Shown piece after piece: positions 1 through 9,183 of a DNA stretch of 64,000 nt. The DNA is from Methylobacterium persicinum (lineage in GTDB: Bacteria > Pseudomonadota > Alphaproteobacteria > Rhizobiales > Beijerinckiaceae): positions 23,830-87,829 of the forward strand of contig NZ_BPQX01000030.1 in the NCBI RefSeq assembly GCF_022179525.1, read 5' to 3'. The notes under the pieces are model-generated. The model did no database searches. It worked only from the letters and a program-made list of their open reading frames with translations, and was not told the origin of the DNA. The position numbers and the translations under genes are program-made. Position 1 is the stretch's first letter; every line of letters starts with the position of its first letter.

Positions 1-327
1 ATCGGCTTCAACATGTGGGTGAAGGCGGTCGAGAAGGCCGGCACGACGGACCCGGACAAGGTCATCGCCGCCCTGCCCGGCATCGAGCAGAAGAACCTCA
101 CCGGCGGCACCGCCACGATGCTCCCCAACCACCACATCACCAAGCCTGTCTTCATCGGTGAGATCGAGGCGAACGGTCAGTTCGACGTGGTGTGGAAGAC
201 CGACAAGCTGATCCCCGGCGAGGCGTGGTCGAAGCAGCTCGAGGGCTCGAAGGACCTCGAGGCCGATTGGGTGAAGCTCAACTGCGGCAACTACAACACC
301 AAGACCAAGAAGTGCGGCGGGGCGTGA
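1..327 (+). CDS. urtA: Urea ABC transporter substrate-binding protein UrtA (C-terminal part, truncated by window start)
   Basis: About 108 C-terminal residues of the periplasmic protein that binds urea or short-chain amides and delivers it to UrtBC. The frame is open from base 1, so the start lies outside the window. The segment ATMLPNHHITKPVFIGEI and the following GQFDVVWKT are characteristic of the UrtA C-terminus, and urtBCDE follow on the same strand. The terminal residues carry two cysteines in a Lys-rich tail, also seen in UrtA proteins. Identification rests mainly on this tail plus synteny. Confidence 0.9.
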   Translation: MGFNMWVKAVEKAGTTDPDKVIAALPGIEQKNLTGGTATMLPNHHITKPVFIGEIEANGQFDVVWKTDKLIPGEAWSKQLEGSKDLEADWVKLNCGNYNTKTKKCGGA

Positions 328-334
328 GTGGGAT

Positions 335-527
335 CCCTCTCCCCGTTTGCGGGGAGAGGGCTTCGGCGACCTCGTCGTCGCCGAAGCGAGGCGGCAGCCG
401 AAGGTGAGGGGGCGGGACGGAGGCGTCGCATCCTGTAAGCCCCCTCACCGCCGCTCCGGCTTCGCTTTCGCTTCCCACGGACACGACAAGGTGTCCGTGG
501 GCCTCTCCCCGCAGGCGGGGAGAGGGG
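335..527. repeat. Family A palindromic repeat, copy A1 (urtA-urtB gap)
   Basis: It begins and ends with a CTCTCCCCG / CGGGGAGAG hairpin. Inside are a second hairpin with a conserved CTCGTCGT loop (around 368-393), then GAGGCGGCAGCC...GGTGAGGGGGC and its counterpart GCCCCCTCACCGCC. The two halves are related but not identical, so it reads as two variant REP-like units head to head. It fills most of the 251-bp urtA-urtB gap. Other copies are at 2166, 48131 and 52512, with a fragment at 56918. Confidence 0.85.
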
Positions 528-578
528 TACCGGTGCCCTGTCCTGAGAGGGCTTCGGCTCATCCGAGAGGACAAACGA

Positions 579-2153
579 ATGACCCGCCTCCTCGCCCTCC
601 TGTTCCTGCTCCTCTCTGCCCCCGCGCTCGCCCAGGGGCCCGATCCCTACGCACAGCTCGCCGGCGACGGCTACGCGGAGATCGAGGCCGGCGTCGCGGG
701 GCTCGCGGCGAGCGGCGATCCGCGGGCGGGGGTGATCCTCTCGGCCCTGTCGGACGGGCGGCTGCTGGTCCGGCCCTCGGACAAGACGCTGCTCATTCGG
801 CAGGCAACCGGAATCGTCGATGCCAGGACCGGCGCCCCGGCGCAGGACGATCCCGCCCTCAAGCCGGTGCGGGCCAACAACCGGGTCCGCCGGACCATCG
901 AGGCGTCGCAGGGGCAGTTGAACCTCGTCAGCCTCGATCCGGCCAAGCGCCGGGAGGCGGCGGATGCCGTGTTCAAGGCCCGGGACGCCGCAGCCCTGCC
1001 CGCCCTCGACACGGCGCTGGCTCACGAGAAGGACGCCGCCGTCAAGCAGGCGATGACCGAGGCCCGCGCCGCGGTGCTCCTCGCCAAGCCCGGCACGGCC
1101 GAGGCGGAAAAACTCGCCGCGATTCCCGCGATCCAGGCCCGGGGCGACGGCGACGCCATGGGCATCCTGCGCGGCCTCGGCGCCGACCCGAGCGAGGCGG
1201 TGCGCGCCGCCGCCGCCCGGGGCATCGCGGCCATCGAGACTCGGCTTGCGATCCTCGGGGCGCTCCAGAATGTCTGGTACGGGATCTCGCTCGGCTCGGT
1301 GCTGCTGCTGGCGGCGATCGGGCTCGCCATCACTTTCGGGGTGATGGGCGTCATCAACATGGCCCATGGCGAGATGGTGATGCTCGGCGCCTACACGACC
1401 TACCTCGTGCAGGAGGCGATCCGCACCAAGGCGCCGGCCCTGTTCCCGTGGTCGCTTGCCATCAGCATCCCCTGCGCCTTCCTCGTGGCGGGGCTGGTCG
1501 GCGTGCTGATCGAGCGGTTCGTCATCCGCTTCCTCTATGGGCGGCCGTTGGAAACCCTTCTCGCCACCTTCGGCGTCAGCCTCGTGCTCCAGCAGGCAGT
1601 GCGCTCCATCTTCGGGCCGACCAACCGGGAGGTCGGCGCCCCCGCCTTCATGAGCGGCGCCTTCGATTTCTACGGCCTCTCCGTCACCTGGGGCCGGATG
1701 TGGATCATCCTGTTCTCCATGGCCGTGTTCCTCGGCCTGCTCTTCGTCCTGCGAAAGACCTCGTTCGGGCTGAAGACCCGGGCCGTCACCCAGAACCGGC
1801 GGATGGCCGCGGCAATGGGCATCCGCACGCCCTACGTCGATGCCCTCACCTTCGGGCTGGGCTCCGGCATCGCGGGAATCGCCGGGGTGGCCCTGTCGCA
1901 GATCGACAACGTCTCGCCGAACCTCGGCCAGGGCTACATCATCGACTCGTTCCTCGTGGTGGTGTTCGGCGGCGTCGGGAACCTGTGGGGGACGCTCGTT
2001 GCTGCGCTGACGCTCGGCGTCGTGAACAAGCTCGCCGAGCCGTATATCGGCGCCGTGCTCGCCAAGATCGGGCTGCTGATCTTCATCATCCTGTTCATCC
2101 AGAAGCGCCCGCGCGGGCTGTTCGCGCTCAAGGGCCGGGCGGTGGAATCGTGA
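579..2153 (+). CDS. urtB: Urea ABC transporter permease UrtB
   Basis: Inner-membrane permease of the branched-chain amino acid (LivH) class that forms the urea channel with UrtC. The 524 residues start with a cleavable-looking signal (MTRLLALLFLLLSAPALAQ). About 200 soluble, Ala-rich residues follow, and the permease core starts near residue 228 with GLAITFGVMGVINMAHGEMV. This extra N-terminal domain and total length distinguish UrtB from ordinary LivH. The ATG at 579 directly precedes the signal peptide. It is separated from urtA and urtC by family A repeats, yet the order urtABCDE is intact. Confidence 0.95.
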   Translation: MTRLLALLFLLLSAPALAQGPDPYAQLAGDGYAEIEAGVAGLAASGDPRAGVILSALSDGRLLVRPSDKTLLIRQATGIVDARTGAPAQDDPALKPVRANNRVRRTIEASQGQLNLVSLDPAKRREAADAVFKARDAAALPALDTALAHEKDAAVKQAMTEARAAVLLAKPGTAEAEKLAAIPAIQARGDGDAMGILRGLGADPSEAVRAAAARGIAAIETRLAILGALQNVWYGISLGSVLLLAAIGLAITFGVMGVINMAHGEMVMLGAYTTYLVQEAIRTKAPALFPWSLAISIPCAFLVAGLVGVLIERFVIRFLYGRPLETLLATFGVSLVLQQAVRSIFGPTNREVGAPAFMSGAFDFYGLSVTWGRMWIILFSMAVFLGLLFVLRKTSFGLKTRAVTQNRRMAAAMGIRTPYVDALTFGLGSGIAGIAGVALSQIDNVSPNLGQGYIIDSFLVVVFGGVGNLWGTLVAALTLGVVNKLAEPYIGAVLAKIGLLIFIILFIQKRPRGLFALKGRAVES

Positions 2154-2165
2154 GGCTCAGGTGTT

Positions 2166-2361
2166 CCCCTCTCCCCGCCATGCGGGGAGAGGCCCGCAAG
2201 GACCTCGTCGTCCTTGTGGGAAGCGAAGGCGTAGCCGCAGCGACGGTGAGGGGATGCGTCCGGAAGAGGCTCTTCCGTCGTCGCCCCCTCACCCCCGGCT
2301 GCCGCCTCGCTTCGGCGACGACAAGGTCGCCGAAGCCCTCTCCCCGCAAGCGGGGCGAGGG
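2166..2361. repeat. Family A palindromic repeat, copy A2 (urtB-urtC gap)
   Basis: Same architecture as A1, but the left and right unit types are swapped. The terminal CTCTCCCCGC hairpins are kept, with GGTGAGGGGAT on the left and CCCCCTCACCCCCGGCTGCCGCCTCG on the right. The inner hairpins (AAGGACCTCGTCGTCCTT and GGCGACGACAAGGTCGCC) have different stems around the same loop core. It ends about 25 bp before the urtC start codon, so it occupies the 5' untranslated region of urtC. Confidence 0.85.
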
Positions 2362-2385
2362 AATGCGAACCTCCGGAGACGCCCT

Positions 2386-3531
2386 ATGACCCGCCTCATC
2401 GACCTCAAGGGCGCGATCTTCCTCAGCCTGCTGGCGGCCTTCTGCCTCGCCGTGCCGGTGCTGAACCTCGTCGTGCCGGAGGGCTCCGGGCTGCACCTGC
2501 CGACCTACCTCGTCTCGCTGTTCGGCAAGTACCTCGCCTATGCCCTGCTCGCCGTCAGCCTCGACCTCGTCTGGGGCTATTGCGGCATCCTCTCGCTCGG
2601 CCACGGGGCGTTCTTCGCGCTCGGCGGCTACGCGATGGGCATGTACCTGATGCGCCAGATCGGCAGCCGGGGCGTCTACGGCAATCCGGTTCTGCCCGAC
2701 TTCATGGTGTTCCTGAACTACAAGGCCCTGCCCTGGTATTGGTATGGGTTCGACCACTTCGCCTTCGCCGCGCTGATGGTGCTCCTCGTGCCGGGGCTGC
2801 TCGCCTTCCTGTTCGGCTGGCTCGCCTTCCGCTCGCGGGTGACGGGGGTCTACCTCTCGATCATCACCCAGGCGATGACCTACGCCCTGATGCTCGCCTT
2901 CTTCCGCAACGACATGGGGCTCGGGGGCAATAACGGCCTCACCGACTTCAAGGATCTTCTGGGCTTCAACGTCCAGTCCCAAAACTTCCGCGTCGGCATC
3001 TTCGTCGCCACCGGCATCGCGCTGGCCTTCGGCTACCTGATCGCCCGCGCGATGACCGTCTCGGCTTACGGAAAAATCCTGATCGCCGTGCGCGATGCCG
3101 AAAGCCGCACGCGCTTCCTCGGCTACCGGCCGGAGCACTTCAAGACGCTCGCCTTCACCGTCTCGGCGATGATGGCGGGCGTGGCCGGCGCCCTCTACGT
3201 GCCGCAGGTCGGCATCATCAACCCCGGCGAGTTCGCGCCCGGCAACTCGATCGAGGCGGTGATCTGGGTGGCGGTCGGCGGGCGCGGCACCCTCGTCGGG
3301 GCGGCGCTCGGCGCGGTGATCGTCAATTACGCCAAGACCATTCTGACGGGCGCTATGCCCGATGCATGGTTGTTCGCGCTGGGCGCCCTGTTCGTGGTCG
3401 TCACGCTGTTCATGCCCCGCGGCATCGTCGGCACACTCATGGAAAAATTCGGCAGCCGGCGGGCGGCGGCGACGCTGCCGCCGGAGCCGGAGATTGCGCC
3501 GAAGCTCGCGGAAGAGGGACAGGGCTCGTGA
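2386..3531 (+). CDS. urtC: Urea ABC transporter permease UrtC
   Basis: Second inner-membrane permease of the urea transporter (LivM class), 381 residues. It contains the family segment GYCGILSLGHGAFFALGGYA near residue 65 and about eight to ten hydrophobic helices. It ends in a charged, Pro/Glu-rich tail. I chose the ATG at 2386: it is preceded by CCGGAG at a suitable distance and starts directly at the first hydrophobic helix. The longer open frame upstream (from 2161) is only translated family A repeat. Its TGA overlaps the GTG of urtD. Confidence 0.94.
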   Translation: MTRLIDLKGAIFLSLLAAFCLAVPVLNLVVPEGSGLHLPTYLVSLFGKYLAYALLAVSLDLVWGYCGILSLGHGAFFALGGYAMGMYLMRQIGSRGVYGNPVLPDFMVFLNYKALPWYWYGFDHFAFAALMVLLVPGLLAFLFGWLAFRSRVTGVYLSIITQAMTYALMLAFFRNDMGLGGNNGLTDFKDLLGFNVQSQNFRVGIFVATGIALAFGYLIARAMTVSAYGKILIAVRDAESRTRFLGYRPEHFKTLAFTVSAMMAGVAGALYVPQVGIINPGEFAPGNSIEAVIWVAVGGRGTLVGAALGAVIVNYAKTILTGAMPDAWLFALGALFVVVTLFMPRGIVGTLMEKFGSRRAAATLPPEPEIAPKLAEEGQGS

Positions 3532-4328
3532 GCACCGCCGTGATGGACCCGCCCGCGACGGCCGTCGGGCCGGCCAACAAATCGAAGGTGACGGGGGCGC
3601 TGCTCTACGTCGATGACCTGCGCGTCACCTTCGACGGCTACAAGGCCCTGCGCGGCCTGTCCCTGACCCTGGCGCCGGGGGAGATGCGGGCGATCATCGG
3701 CCCGAACGGGGCCGGCAAGACCACGATGATGGATTGCATCACCGGCAAGACGAGGCCGGACAGCGGCATCGCCCTGTTCGATGGCACGCACGACCTGCTG
3801 GCCCTCGACGAGCCGGCCATCGCCGACCTCGGCATCGGCCGCAAGTTCCAGAAGCCGACCGTGTTCGAGAGCCACAGCGTGGCCGACAACATCCTGCTCG
3901 CCCTGAAGGGGCCGCGGGCGGCGGCGGCTTCCCTGTTCGGCTGGCGCAACCGGGTGGCTGCGGAGCGGATCGACGCGATCCTCACCACGGTCGGGCTCCT
4001 CCCCCACCGGGGGCGCCCGGCGGCGGACCTCAGCCATGGGCAGAAGCAGTGGCTAGAGATCGGCATGCTCCTCGCCCAGGACCCGAAGCTCCTCCTCGTG
4101 GACGAGCCGGTGGCCGGCATGACCGACGCCGAGACCGTTCAGACCGCCGAGTTGCTCCGCCGGATCGCCGGGGACCACGCGGTGGTGGTGGTGGAGCACG
4201 ACATGCACTTCGTTCGGGCGCTCCAATGCCGGGTCACCTGCCTGCACGAGGGCGCTGTGCTGGCCGAAGGCTCCATCGACGCTGTCTCGGCCGACCCGAA
4301 GGTAGTCGAAGTGTATCTGGGGCGGTGA
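3528..4328 (+). CDS. urtD: Urea ABC transporter ATP-binding protein UrtD
   Basis: One of the two cytoplasmic ATPases of the transporter (LivG class), 266 residues from the GTG at 3528. Visible motifs are Walker A GPNGAGKTT near residue 57, the ABC signature, here LSHGQKQ, near 168, Walker B LLLVDEP near 188, and the H-loop histidine in VVVEHDMHFV. The signature Ser-His-Gly-Gln is usual for UrtD. The GTG overlaps the urtC stop (GTGA), implying coupled translation. An in-frame ATG at 3543 is the alternative start. Confidence 0.94.
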   Translation: MSTAVMDPPATAVGPANKSKVTGALLYVDDLRVTFDGYKALRGLSLTLAPGEMRAIIGPNGAGKTTMMDCITGKTRPDSGIALFDGTHDLLALDEPAIADLGIGRKFQKPTVFESHSVADNILLALKGPRAAAASLFGWRNRVAAERIDAILTTVGLLPHRGRPAADLSHGQKQWLEIGMLLAQDPKLLLVDEPVAGMTDAETVQTAELLRRIAGDHAVVVVEHDMHFVRALQCRVTCLHEGAVLAEGSIDAVSADPKVVEVYLGR

Positions 4329-4354
4329 TGAACGAGTTCCCCCAACGCCTCCCC

Positions 4355-4466
4355 CCTCATCCTGAGGTGCCGTCGCGAAGCGAGGGCCTCGAAGGAGGGC
4401 TCCAGAGCCCGCGGCGATCCCTGGAAGTCTCCTGCGAGGCGGCTGACGCCGCACCTCAGGATGAGG
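4355..4466. repeat. Family B inverted repeat, copy B1 (urtD-urtE gap)
   Basis: About 112 bp bounded by the inverted repeat CCTCATCCTGAGGTGC / GCACCTCAGGATGAGG, with GAGGGCCTCGAAGGAGGGCT and a GGGATC-type arm inside. It occupies most of the 184-bp gap between urtD and urtE. A second copy lies at 54130 between murD and mraY. Both are inside operons, so readthrough must occur for the downstream gene unless there is a local promoter. Confidence 0.8.
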
Positions 4467-4512
4467 TTGCGGACGGGACTCGCAGATCATTTGCCGCCGG
4501 GATTAGACCATC

Positions 4513-5208
4513 ATGCTGAGCGTCGAGGGCATCGACCTGTATTACGGCGCGGCGCAGGCCCTGCGCGGCGTCTCGCTGACTGCCGAGGCCGGGCAGGTCA
4601 CGACCGTGCTCGGCCGCAACGGCGTCGGCAAGACCTCCCTGCTCCGGGCCATCGTCGGGCAGCAGCCGGTGCGCAGCGGGGCGATTCGCCTCGATGGCCG
4701 CGAGATCCAGGGCCTCGCCCCCTATGACCGGGCGCGGGCGGGCATCGCCTTCGTGCCACAGGGCCGGGAGATCTTCCCCTTGCTCACGGTGAAGGAGAAC
4801 CTCGAGACCGGCTTCGCGCCCCTCAAGCGCCGGGACCGGCACGTTCCGGCCGAGATCTACGATCTGTTCCCGGTCCTGAAGGACATGCTCCACCGCCGCG
4901 GCGGCGACCTCTCCGGCGGCCAGCAGCAGCAGCTCGCCATCGGCCGCGCCCTGGTCACCCGCCCGAAGCTCCTCGTCCTCGACGAGCCCACGGAGGGCAT
5001 CCAGCCCTCGATCATCAAGGATATCGGGCGGGCGATCACCTACCTTCGCGGCAAGGGCGAGATGGCGATCGTGCTGGTCGAGCAATACTTCGAATGGGCC
5101 CGCGATCTCTGCGACAGCTACGCGGTCATGGACCGGGGGCAGGTCGTCCTCTCGGGGCCGCGCGCGGCGATGGTCGAGGCCGACGTGCTGAAGCGGATGT
5201 CGGTGTGA
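4513..5208 (+). CDS. urtE: Urea ABC transporter ATP-binding protein UrtE
   Basis: Second ATPase of the urea transporter (LivF class), 231 residues, the usual family length. Motifs: Walker A GRNGVGKTS near residue 33, signature LSGGQQQQL near 132, Walker B LLVLDEP near 153 and switch region VLVEQYFEWA. The ATG at 4513 is followed at once by the first ATPase strand (LSVEGIDLYYG). No urease gene follows within the window; the next gene is a chemoreceptor. Confidence 0.95.
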   Translation: MLSVEGIDLYYGAAQALRGVSLTAEAGQVTTVLGRNGVGKTSLLRAIVGQQPVRSGAIRLDGREIQGLAPYDRARAGIAFVPQGREIFPLLTVKENLETGFAPLKRRDRHVPAEIYDLFPVLKDMLHRRGGDLSGGQQQQLAIGRALVTRPKLLVLDEPTEGIQPSIIKDIGRAITYLRGKGEMAIVLVEQYFEWARDLCDSYAVMDRGQVVLSGPRAAMVEADVLKRMSV

Positions 5209-5324
5209 GGGAGAGCGTGGCGCATTTCCCGGCATTGCGCGGCCGGATGTTGGGATCGTGCAACGAGCGCGACGTGTTCTGAAGCGCCACGCGAAAACAG
5301 AAGCGTGTATCCCCTCGCCTCGGC

Positions 5325-5339
5325 TTAAATTTATCTCAA
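5325..5339 (+). promoter_or_regulatory. Near-consensus CtrA half-site pair upstream of a chemoreceptor gene
   Basis: TTAA at 5325-5328 and TCAA at 5336-5339 are separated by exactly 7 bp. This is one mismatch from the CtrA consensus TTAA-N7-TTAA. It sits about 50 bp upstream of the chemoreceptor start, in an unusually AT-rich patch. CtrA control of motility genes is known in alphaproteobacteria; its use here is inference. Confidence 0.3.
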
Positions 5340-5389
5340 CGCCGTCCCCTTAGCCTTCCAAAGGAACTTGTTGGGGCGGAAAGTCTGTC

Positions 5390-7546
5390 ATGATCATCTC
5401 TTCGCGGCTGAGTGTCCGCCTGCCGGCCATGACGATCGGCTTGGCGCTCTTGAGTGCCGCGACCATGGGTGGAATCAGCTGGTACTCGGCGCGGGCCGGC
5501 CTCCTGAAGGCGGCGGGCGAGCGGCTCCACCTCGCCGCCTCCGCCCGCCGGGACAGCATCGAAGTGATGGCCGACCGGATGCAGGCGGATTTCATCGCGG
5601 TCGCCTCGCATCCGCAGATCGTGTCGAATTTCCCCGACCTGATCGAGACCCTCGACCCGTCGCGGCCTGACTTCGCTGCGGTGGTCGAGGCGTTCCGGGC
5701 GCCCAAGACCGTCGAGGAGCGCATCGCCCTCGATGGCGGCTCCGCCACCGGGATGTACGGGCGCCGCCACGGCAAGGTGCAGGAGATCGCCCGCAAGCTC
5801 GTGGCGCAGCCGGGCTATGCCGACCTGATGTTCCTCGATGACGGCGGCCGGATCGTCTACACGACGACCAAGGGCGAGGATTTCGCGGCCACCCTCTCCG
5901 ACGCGACCCTCAAGGGTTCGGCCCTGGGCCACCTCGTGGAACGGCTGAAGGCGGCCGATCCCAACACCGTCCTGTTCGAGGATTTCGCCCCCTATCCCGT
6001 TGGCGCCGGCCCGTCCGCCTTCATCGGCCGGGCGATGACCAAGCGCGCCAACGTCGCGATGGGCACGTCGCAGGCGGTCGAGCGGATCGGCTTCATCGTC
6101 ATGCGCGTCACGCCCACCCTGTTCGACCAAGTGCTGTCCAAGCGCACCGGCCTGGGGGATACGGGGCAGGTGATGGCCGCCGGGCCGGACGGCCTCCTGC
6201 GCAGCGATCCACCCCTCAACCCGAACGCGAAGGCGGGTTCGTCCGTCGCCACGCTCGGCGTCCCGGCCGAGAACCTGAAGCGGAGCGAGGGCTTCGTCTT
6301 CGACGCCGCGGGCGAGGCGCATATGGGCGCCGCCTCGACGGTCTCCGTGCTCGGCGCTCCCTGGACGGTCCTCGCCGAGCAGTCGCAGGCCGAGGCGATC
6401 GAGGATGCCCGGGCCCTGTCGCGCACCCTCGTTCTGATCGGGCTGTGCGTGCTCGCGGCGACGGCCGCGCTCGGCCTGCTCCTCGCGCGCTCCATCGTCC
6501 GCCCCCTCGGCGCCCTCACCCGCGCCCTCAAGGCCCTGGCCGCCCGCGAGGACCTGACGGAAGTGGCCGGCAGCCGCCGCGCCGACGAGATCGGCGACAT
6601 CGCCCGCGCCGTCGTGACCATCCGCGACATGACCCTGGAAGAGGCCGCGCAGCAGCTGAAGACCACCGAGGCTGCCCGGATGCGCGAGGAGCAGGCCCGC
6701 CGGGCGATGCTGCAGGACCTCGCGGGTCGGTTCGAACAGTCGGTGGTGGGCATCGTCGATGAGGTGACCGGGGCCGTCTCGACCCTTCAGGATACCTCCG
6801 GCACCATGCGCCACGCGGTCGAGGAGACGTCCGGCCGCTCGACCAGCGTCGCGAGCGCGGCGCAGCAGACCGCGGCCAGCGTCACCACCGTGGCGGCGGC
6901 CGCCGAGGAGCTGGGCTCGACGGTGCAGGAGATCAGCCGGCAGGTGGAGCAGGCCGCCGGGATGTCGGAGGCCGCGGTCCACGAGGCCGGCCGGGCCGGC
7001 CAGACGGTGGCGGACCTTTCCGCCGCGGCGACGCGCATCGGCGACGTCGTGCGGATCGTCTCGGCCATCGCCGGCCAGACCAACCTGCTGGCCCTGAACG
7101 CCACCATTGAGGCGGCCCGGGCCGGGGAAGCCGGGCGCGGCTTCGCGGTGGTGGCGAGCGAGGTGAAGGAACTGGCTGCCCAGACCTCCCGCGCCACGGA
7201 CGAGATCGGCCAGCAGATCGCCTCCATCCAGACCGCCACGGACGGCGCATCGCAGGCGATCCAGTCCATCACCGCACAGATCGAGGCGATGAACCGCACC
7301 ACGACGGGCATCGCGGCGGCGGTCGAGCAGCAGGGCGCGACCACGCAGGAGATCGTGCGCAGCATGAGCCAGGCCTCGGCCGGCACGAGCGCGATGACCT
7401 CGGACATCGCCGAGGTGGCCCGGGTCGCCGACGAGGCGGGGCGTGCGGCCTCCTCCGTCGCCCAGGCCACCGGCCAGCTCTCCTCTCAGTCGGACAGGCT
7501 TCGCGCCGAGGTCGCCCAGTTCCTCCAGAACGTCAGGGCGGCGTGA
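5390..7546 (+). CDS. Methyl-accepting chemotaxis protein with large periplasmic (Cache-like) sensor
   Basis: 718-residue transmembrane chemoreceptor. A first helix (about 10-30) is followed by about 315 periplasmic residues with a PAS/Cache-like pattern ([17 protein letters not shown], then [16 protein letters not shown]). A second helix lies at about 347-368, then a HAMP domain and a long cytoplasmic signalling coiled coil. The highly conserved hairpin tip ([18 protein letters not shown]) lies near residue 563. No C-terminal CheR/CheB-docking pentapeptide is visible. The ligand is unknown; position next to the urea transporter suggests, but does not show, a nitrogen-compound sensor. Its signalling half resembles that of the receptor at 12200. 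Confidence 0.92.
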   Translation: MIISSRLSVRLPAMTIGLALLSAATMGGISWYSARAGLLKAAGERLHLAASARRDSIEVMADRMQADFIAVASHPQIVSNFPDLIETLDPSRPDFAAVVEAFRAPKTVEERIALDGGSATGMYGRRHGKVQEIARKLVAQPGYADLMFLDDGGRIVYTTTKGEDFAATLSDATLKGSALGHLVERLKAADPNTVLFEDFAPYPVGAGPSAFIGRAMTKRANVAMGTSQAVERIGFIVMRVTPTLFDQVLSKRTGLGDTGQVMAAGPDGLLRSDPPLNPNAKAGSSVATLGVPAENLKRSEGFVFDAAGEAHMGAASTVSVLGAPWTVLAEQSQAEAIEDARALSRTLVLIGLCVLAATAALGLLLARSIVRPLGALTRALKALAAREDLTEVAGSRRADEIGDIARAVVTIRDMTLEEAAQQLKTTEAARMREEQARRAMLQDLAGRFEQSVVGIVDEVTGAVSTLQDTSGTMRHAVEETSGRSTSVASAAQQTAASVTTVAAAAEELGSTVQEISRQVEQAAGMSEAAVHEAGRAGQTVADLSAAATRIGDVVRIVSAIAGQTNLLALNATIEAARAGEAGRGFAVVASEVKELAAQTSRATDEIGQQIASIQTATDGASQAIQSITAQIEAMNRTTTGIAAAVEQQGATTQEIVRSMSQASAGTSAMTSDIAEVARVADEAGRAASSVAQATGQLSSQSDRLRAEVAQFLQNVRAA

Positions 7547-7590
7547 GGGGCCGCCCCCTCGTCGTTGCCTCTCTATTGCCGCCTCTCCGT

Positions 7591-7680
7591 CTTTGCGGGC
7601 GGAGCGAAGCAATCCAGGGCGGCGGAACCTCTCGGGATGGTGCGGACCCTTGAGTTGCTTCGCTCCACTCGCAATGACCG
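7591..7680. repeat. Family C inverted repeat, copy C1
   Basis: Arms GGAGCGAAGCAATCCAGGG and its imperfect complement TTGCTTCGCTCCACTCGCAATGACC surround a short variable centre. Copies at 22355, 30845 and 39430 share the core AGCGAAGCAATCCAGGG. It lies in the convergent gap between the chemoreceptor (plus) and the histidine kinase (minus) and runs straight into a family D remnant. Confidence 0.75.
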
Positions 7681-7690
7681 TGGAGGAGGC

Positions 7691-7755
7691 GATCCAAGGA
7701 TGAAAGAAAACGCTTCAACGCCGAACCGTCGCCCACTTCGGCGGACAATGTCCTA
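7691..7755. repeat. Family D repeat remnant, abutting the histidine kinase stop codon
   Basis: GATCCAAGGAT, AAGAAAACGCTTC and AACGCCGAACCGTCGCCCAC followed by TTCGGCGGACAATGTCCTAAG match the right part of the family D copy at 32712, with several changes. The CTA at 7753-7755 is the complement of the TAG stop of the kinase gene, so the gene end lies inside the repeat. Confidence 0.65.
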
Positions 7756-9183
7756 AGACACCAAAAGGTCTTCGACGTCCTTCCGGTGGTCGGCGATCTC
7801 CGCCGGGGCCGCGCCGGAGGTGGAGCCCTTGCGGAGCTCCGGGTGTCCTGCCGCGAGCGGAAGCTCGATCGCCGCGCACAGGCCTCCCTCGGGCCGGTTC
7901 TCCAGGCTGAGGCGCCCGTCATGGGCCTCCACGATCGCCTGGACGATGGACAGCCCGAGCCCGAAGCCGCTGGCGGCGTTGAGGTTCCGCGCCCGGTCGC
8001 CCCGGACGAAGGGCTGCAGCATCGTCTCCCGCTCACCGTCGGGGATGCCCGGCCCTGAATCGATGATGCAGACCCGCACCCCCCGGGGCGATCCTTCCAT
8101 GACGAGGCGGGCCTGTCCGCCGTACTTCACCGCATTGTCCACGAGGTTGGTGATCGCCCGCTGCAGCTCGTCCGGCTGGCCGCGGACGAGGACATGGCGG
8201 CTGCGCTCGACGCTGACCGGGGCGCCGATATCGGTGAAGCCGTCACACACCGTCTGCACGACGGAGGCGAGGTCCACGAGGCTGTGGCTGCCGGCATCCC
8301 GGGCCTGCCCGTCCCGGACGAAGGACAGTGCCGCCTCCACGAGGCCGTTCATCTGGTCGAGGTCGCGGAGCGTGGCGGCCCGGGCGCCCTCGTCCTCGAT
8401 GAACTCCGCGCGCAGGCGAAGCCTGGTGATCGGGGTGCGCAGGTCGTGGCTGATGGCGGCAAGCATCTGCGTGCGGTCGTCGATCAGTCGCCGGACGCGG
8501 GAGCGCATCCGGTCGAGGGCCCGGGAGACCGCCAGGACCTCCTCGGGCCCCGCCTGGGGCAGGGCGACGTGGTCGTCCCGGGCGCCGAAGGCCTCCGCCG
8601 CGCCAGCGAGGCGGGCCAGCGGCGCCGTCAGCGCCCGGGTCGCCCAGACGCAGAGAAGCGCCAGGGTCAAAGCCAGGAACACCACGGTGAAGATCAACGC
8701 CCCCTGCCGCGGCGGGCGGAGGGGGTCGTCCACCAGGGTCGCCCGCAGCATCGCGCCGTTCTGGGTCTTGATGCCGACCCGCAACTGCCCGTCCTTCTCA
8801 AGTGGCGCCAGGGCGGTCACCATCACGGGGCGCCCGGCGGCCGCCCGGATACGGCGGATCACCGCGTGGTTCGGCACCCGCTCTGCGTTGGCCGGCGCCT
8901 TCCCGTCCCAGGCATCGAGCTCGATGAGGGGAAGGGACCGCGCGCCCGCGGCGAGCAGCGCCGGCCGCACGGCGGGGTCGGCGGCATCGAGGAGGCGGGC
9001 CAGCACCCCCACCCGGGCGGCGGCGACGCCCGGCAGGGCATCGGGGTTCTGGGGCTCGTGCAGCAGGAAGAAGGCTGTGGTGGCCACCACATGCGCCACG
9101 GCGATGCCGGCCACCACGAGGAGGGCGATCTGCCCGGCCACGCTCCGGGGGCGCAGGCGGGCGCGGAGGCCTGCGAGGGTCAT
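7753..9183 (-). CDS. EnvZ-type sensor histidine kinase
   Basis: 476-residue inner-membrane kinase, partner of the response regulator at 9180. Two hydrophobic helices (about 17-40 and 161-181) flank a periplasmic loop of roughly 120 residues. HAMP follows, then the H-box AAISHDLRTPITRL with phospho-accepting His246, the N-box NLVDNAVKYGG near 346, and G-boxes DSGPGIP (375) and GFGLGLS (406). The ATG at 9183 overlaps the regulator stop (ATGA), so the pair is co-translated. The signal is unknown; the sequence places it in the EnvZ group only by architecture. The C-terminal tail after LPLA is about 30 residues and ends at a family D repeat. Confidence 0.93.
   Translation of the reverse strand: MTLAGLRARLRPRSVAGQIALLVVAGIAVAHVVATTAFFLLHEPQNPDALPGVAAARVGVLARLLDAADPAVRPALLAAGARSLPLIELDAWDGKAPANAERVPNHAVIRRIRAAAGRPVMVTALAPLEKDGQLRVGIKTQNGAMLRATLVDDPLRPPRQGALIFTVVFLALTLALLCVWATRALTAPLARLAGAAEAFGARDDHVALPQAGPEEVLAVSRALDRMRSRVRRLIDDRTQMLAAISHDLRTPITRLRLRAEFIEDEGARAATLRDLDQMNGLVEAALSFVRDGQARDAGSHSLVDLASVVQTVCDGFTDIGAPVSVERSRHVLVRGQPDELQRAITNLVDNAVKYGGQARLVMEGSPRGVRVCIIDSGPGIPDGERETMLQPFVRGDRARNLNAASGFGLGLSIVQAIVEAHDGRLSLENRPEGGLCAAIELPLAAGHPELRKGSTSGAAPAEIADHRKDVEDLLVS

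Noticed and set aside
2161-2385. Longer UrtC start upstream of 2386
   Set aside because: Those codons translate the family A repeat; the conserved protein starts at 2386 behind a ribosome site.
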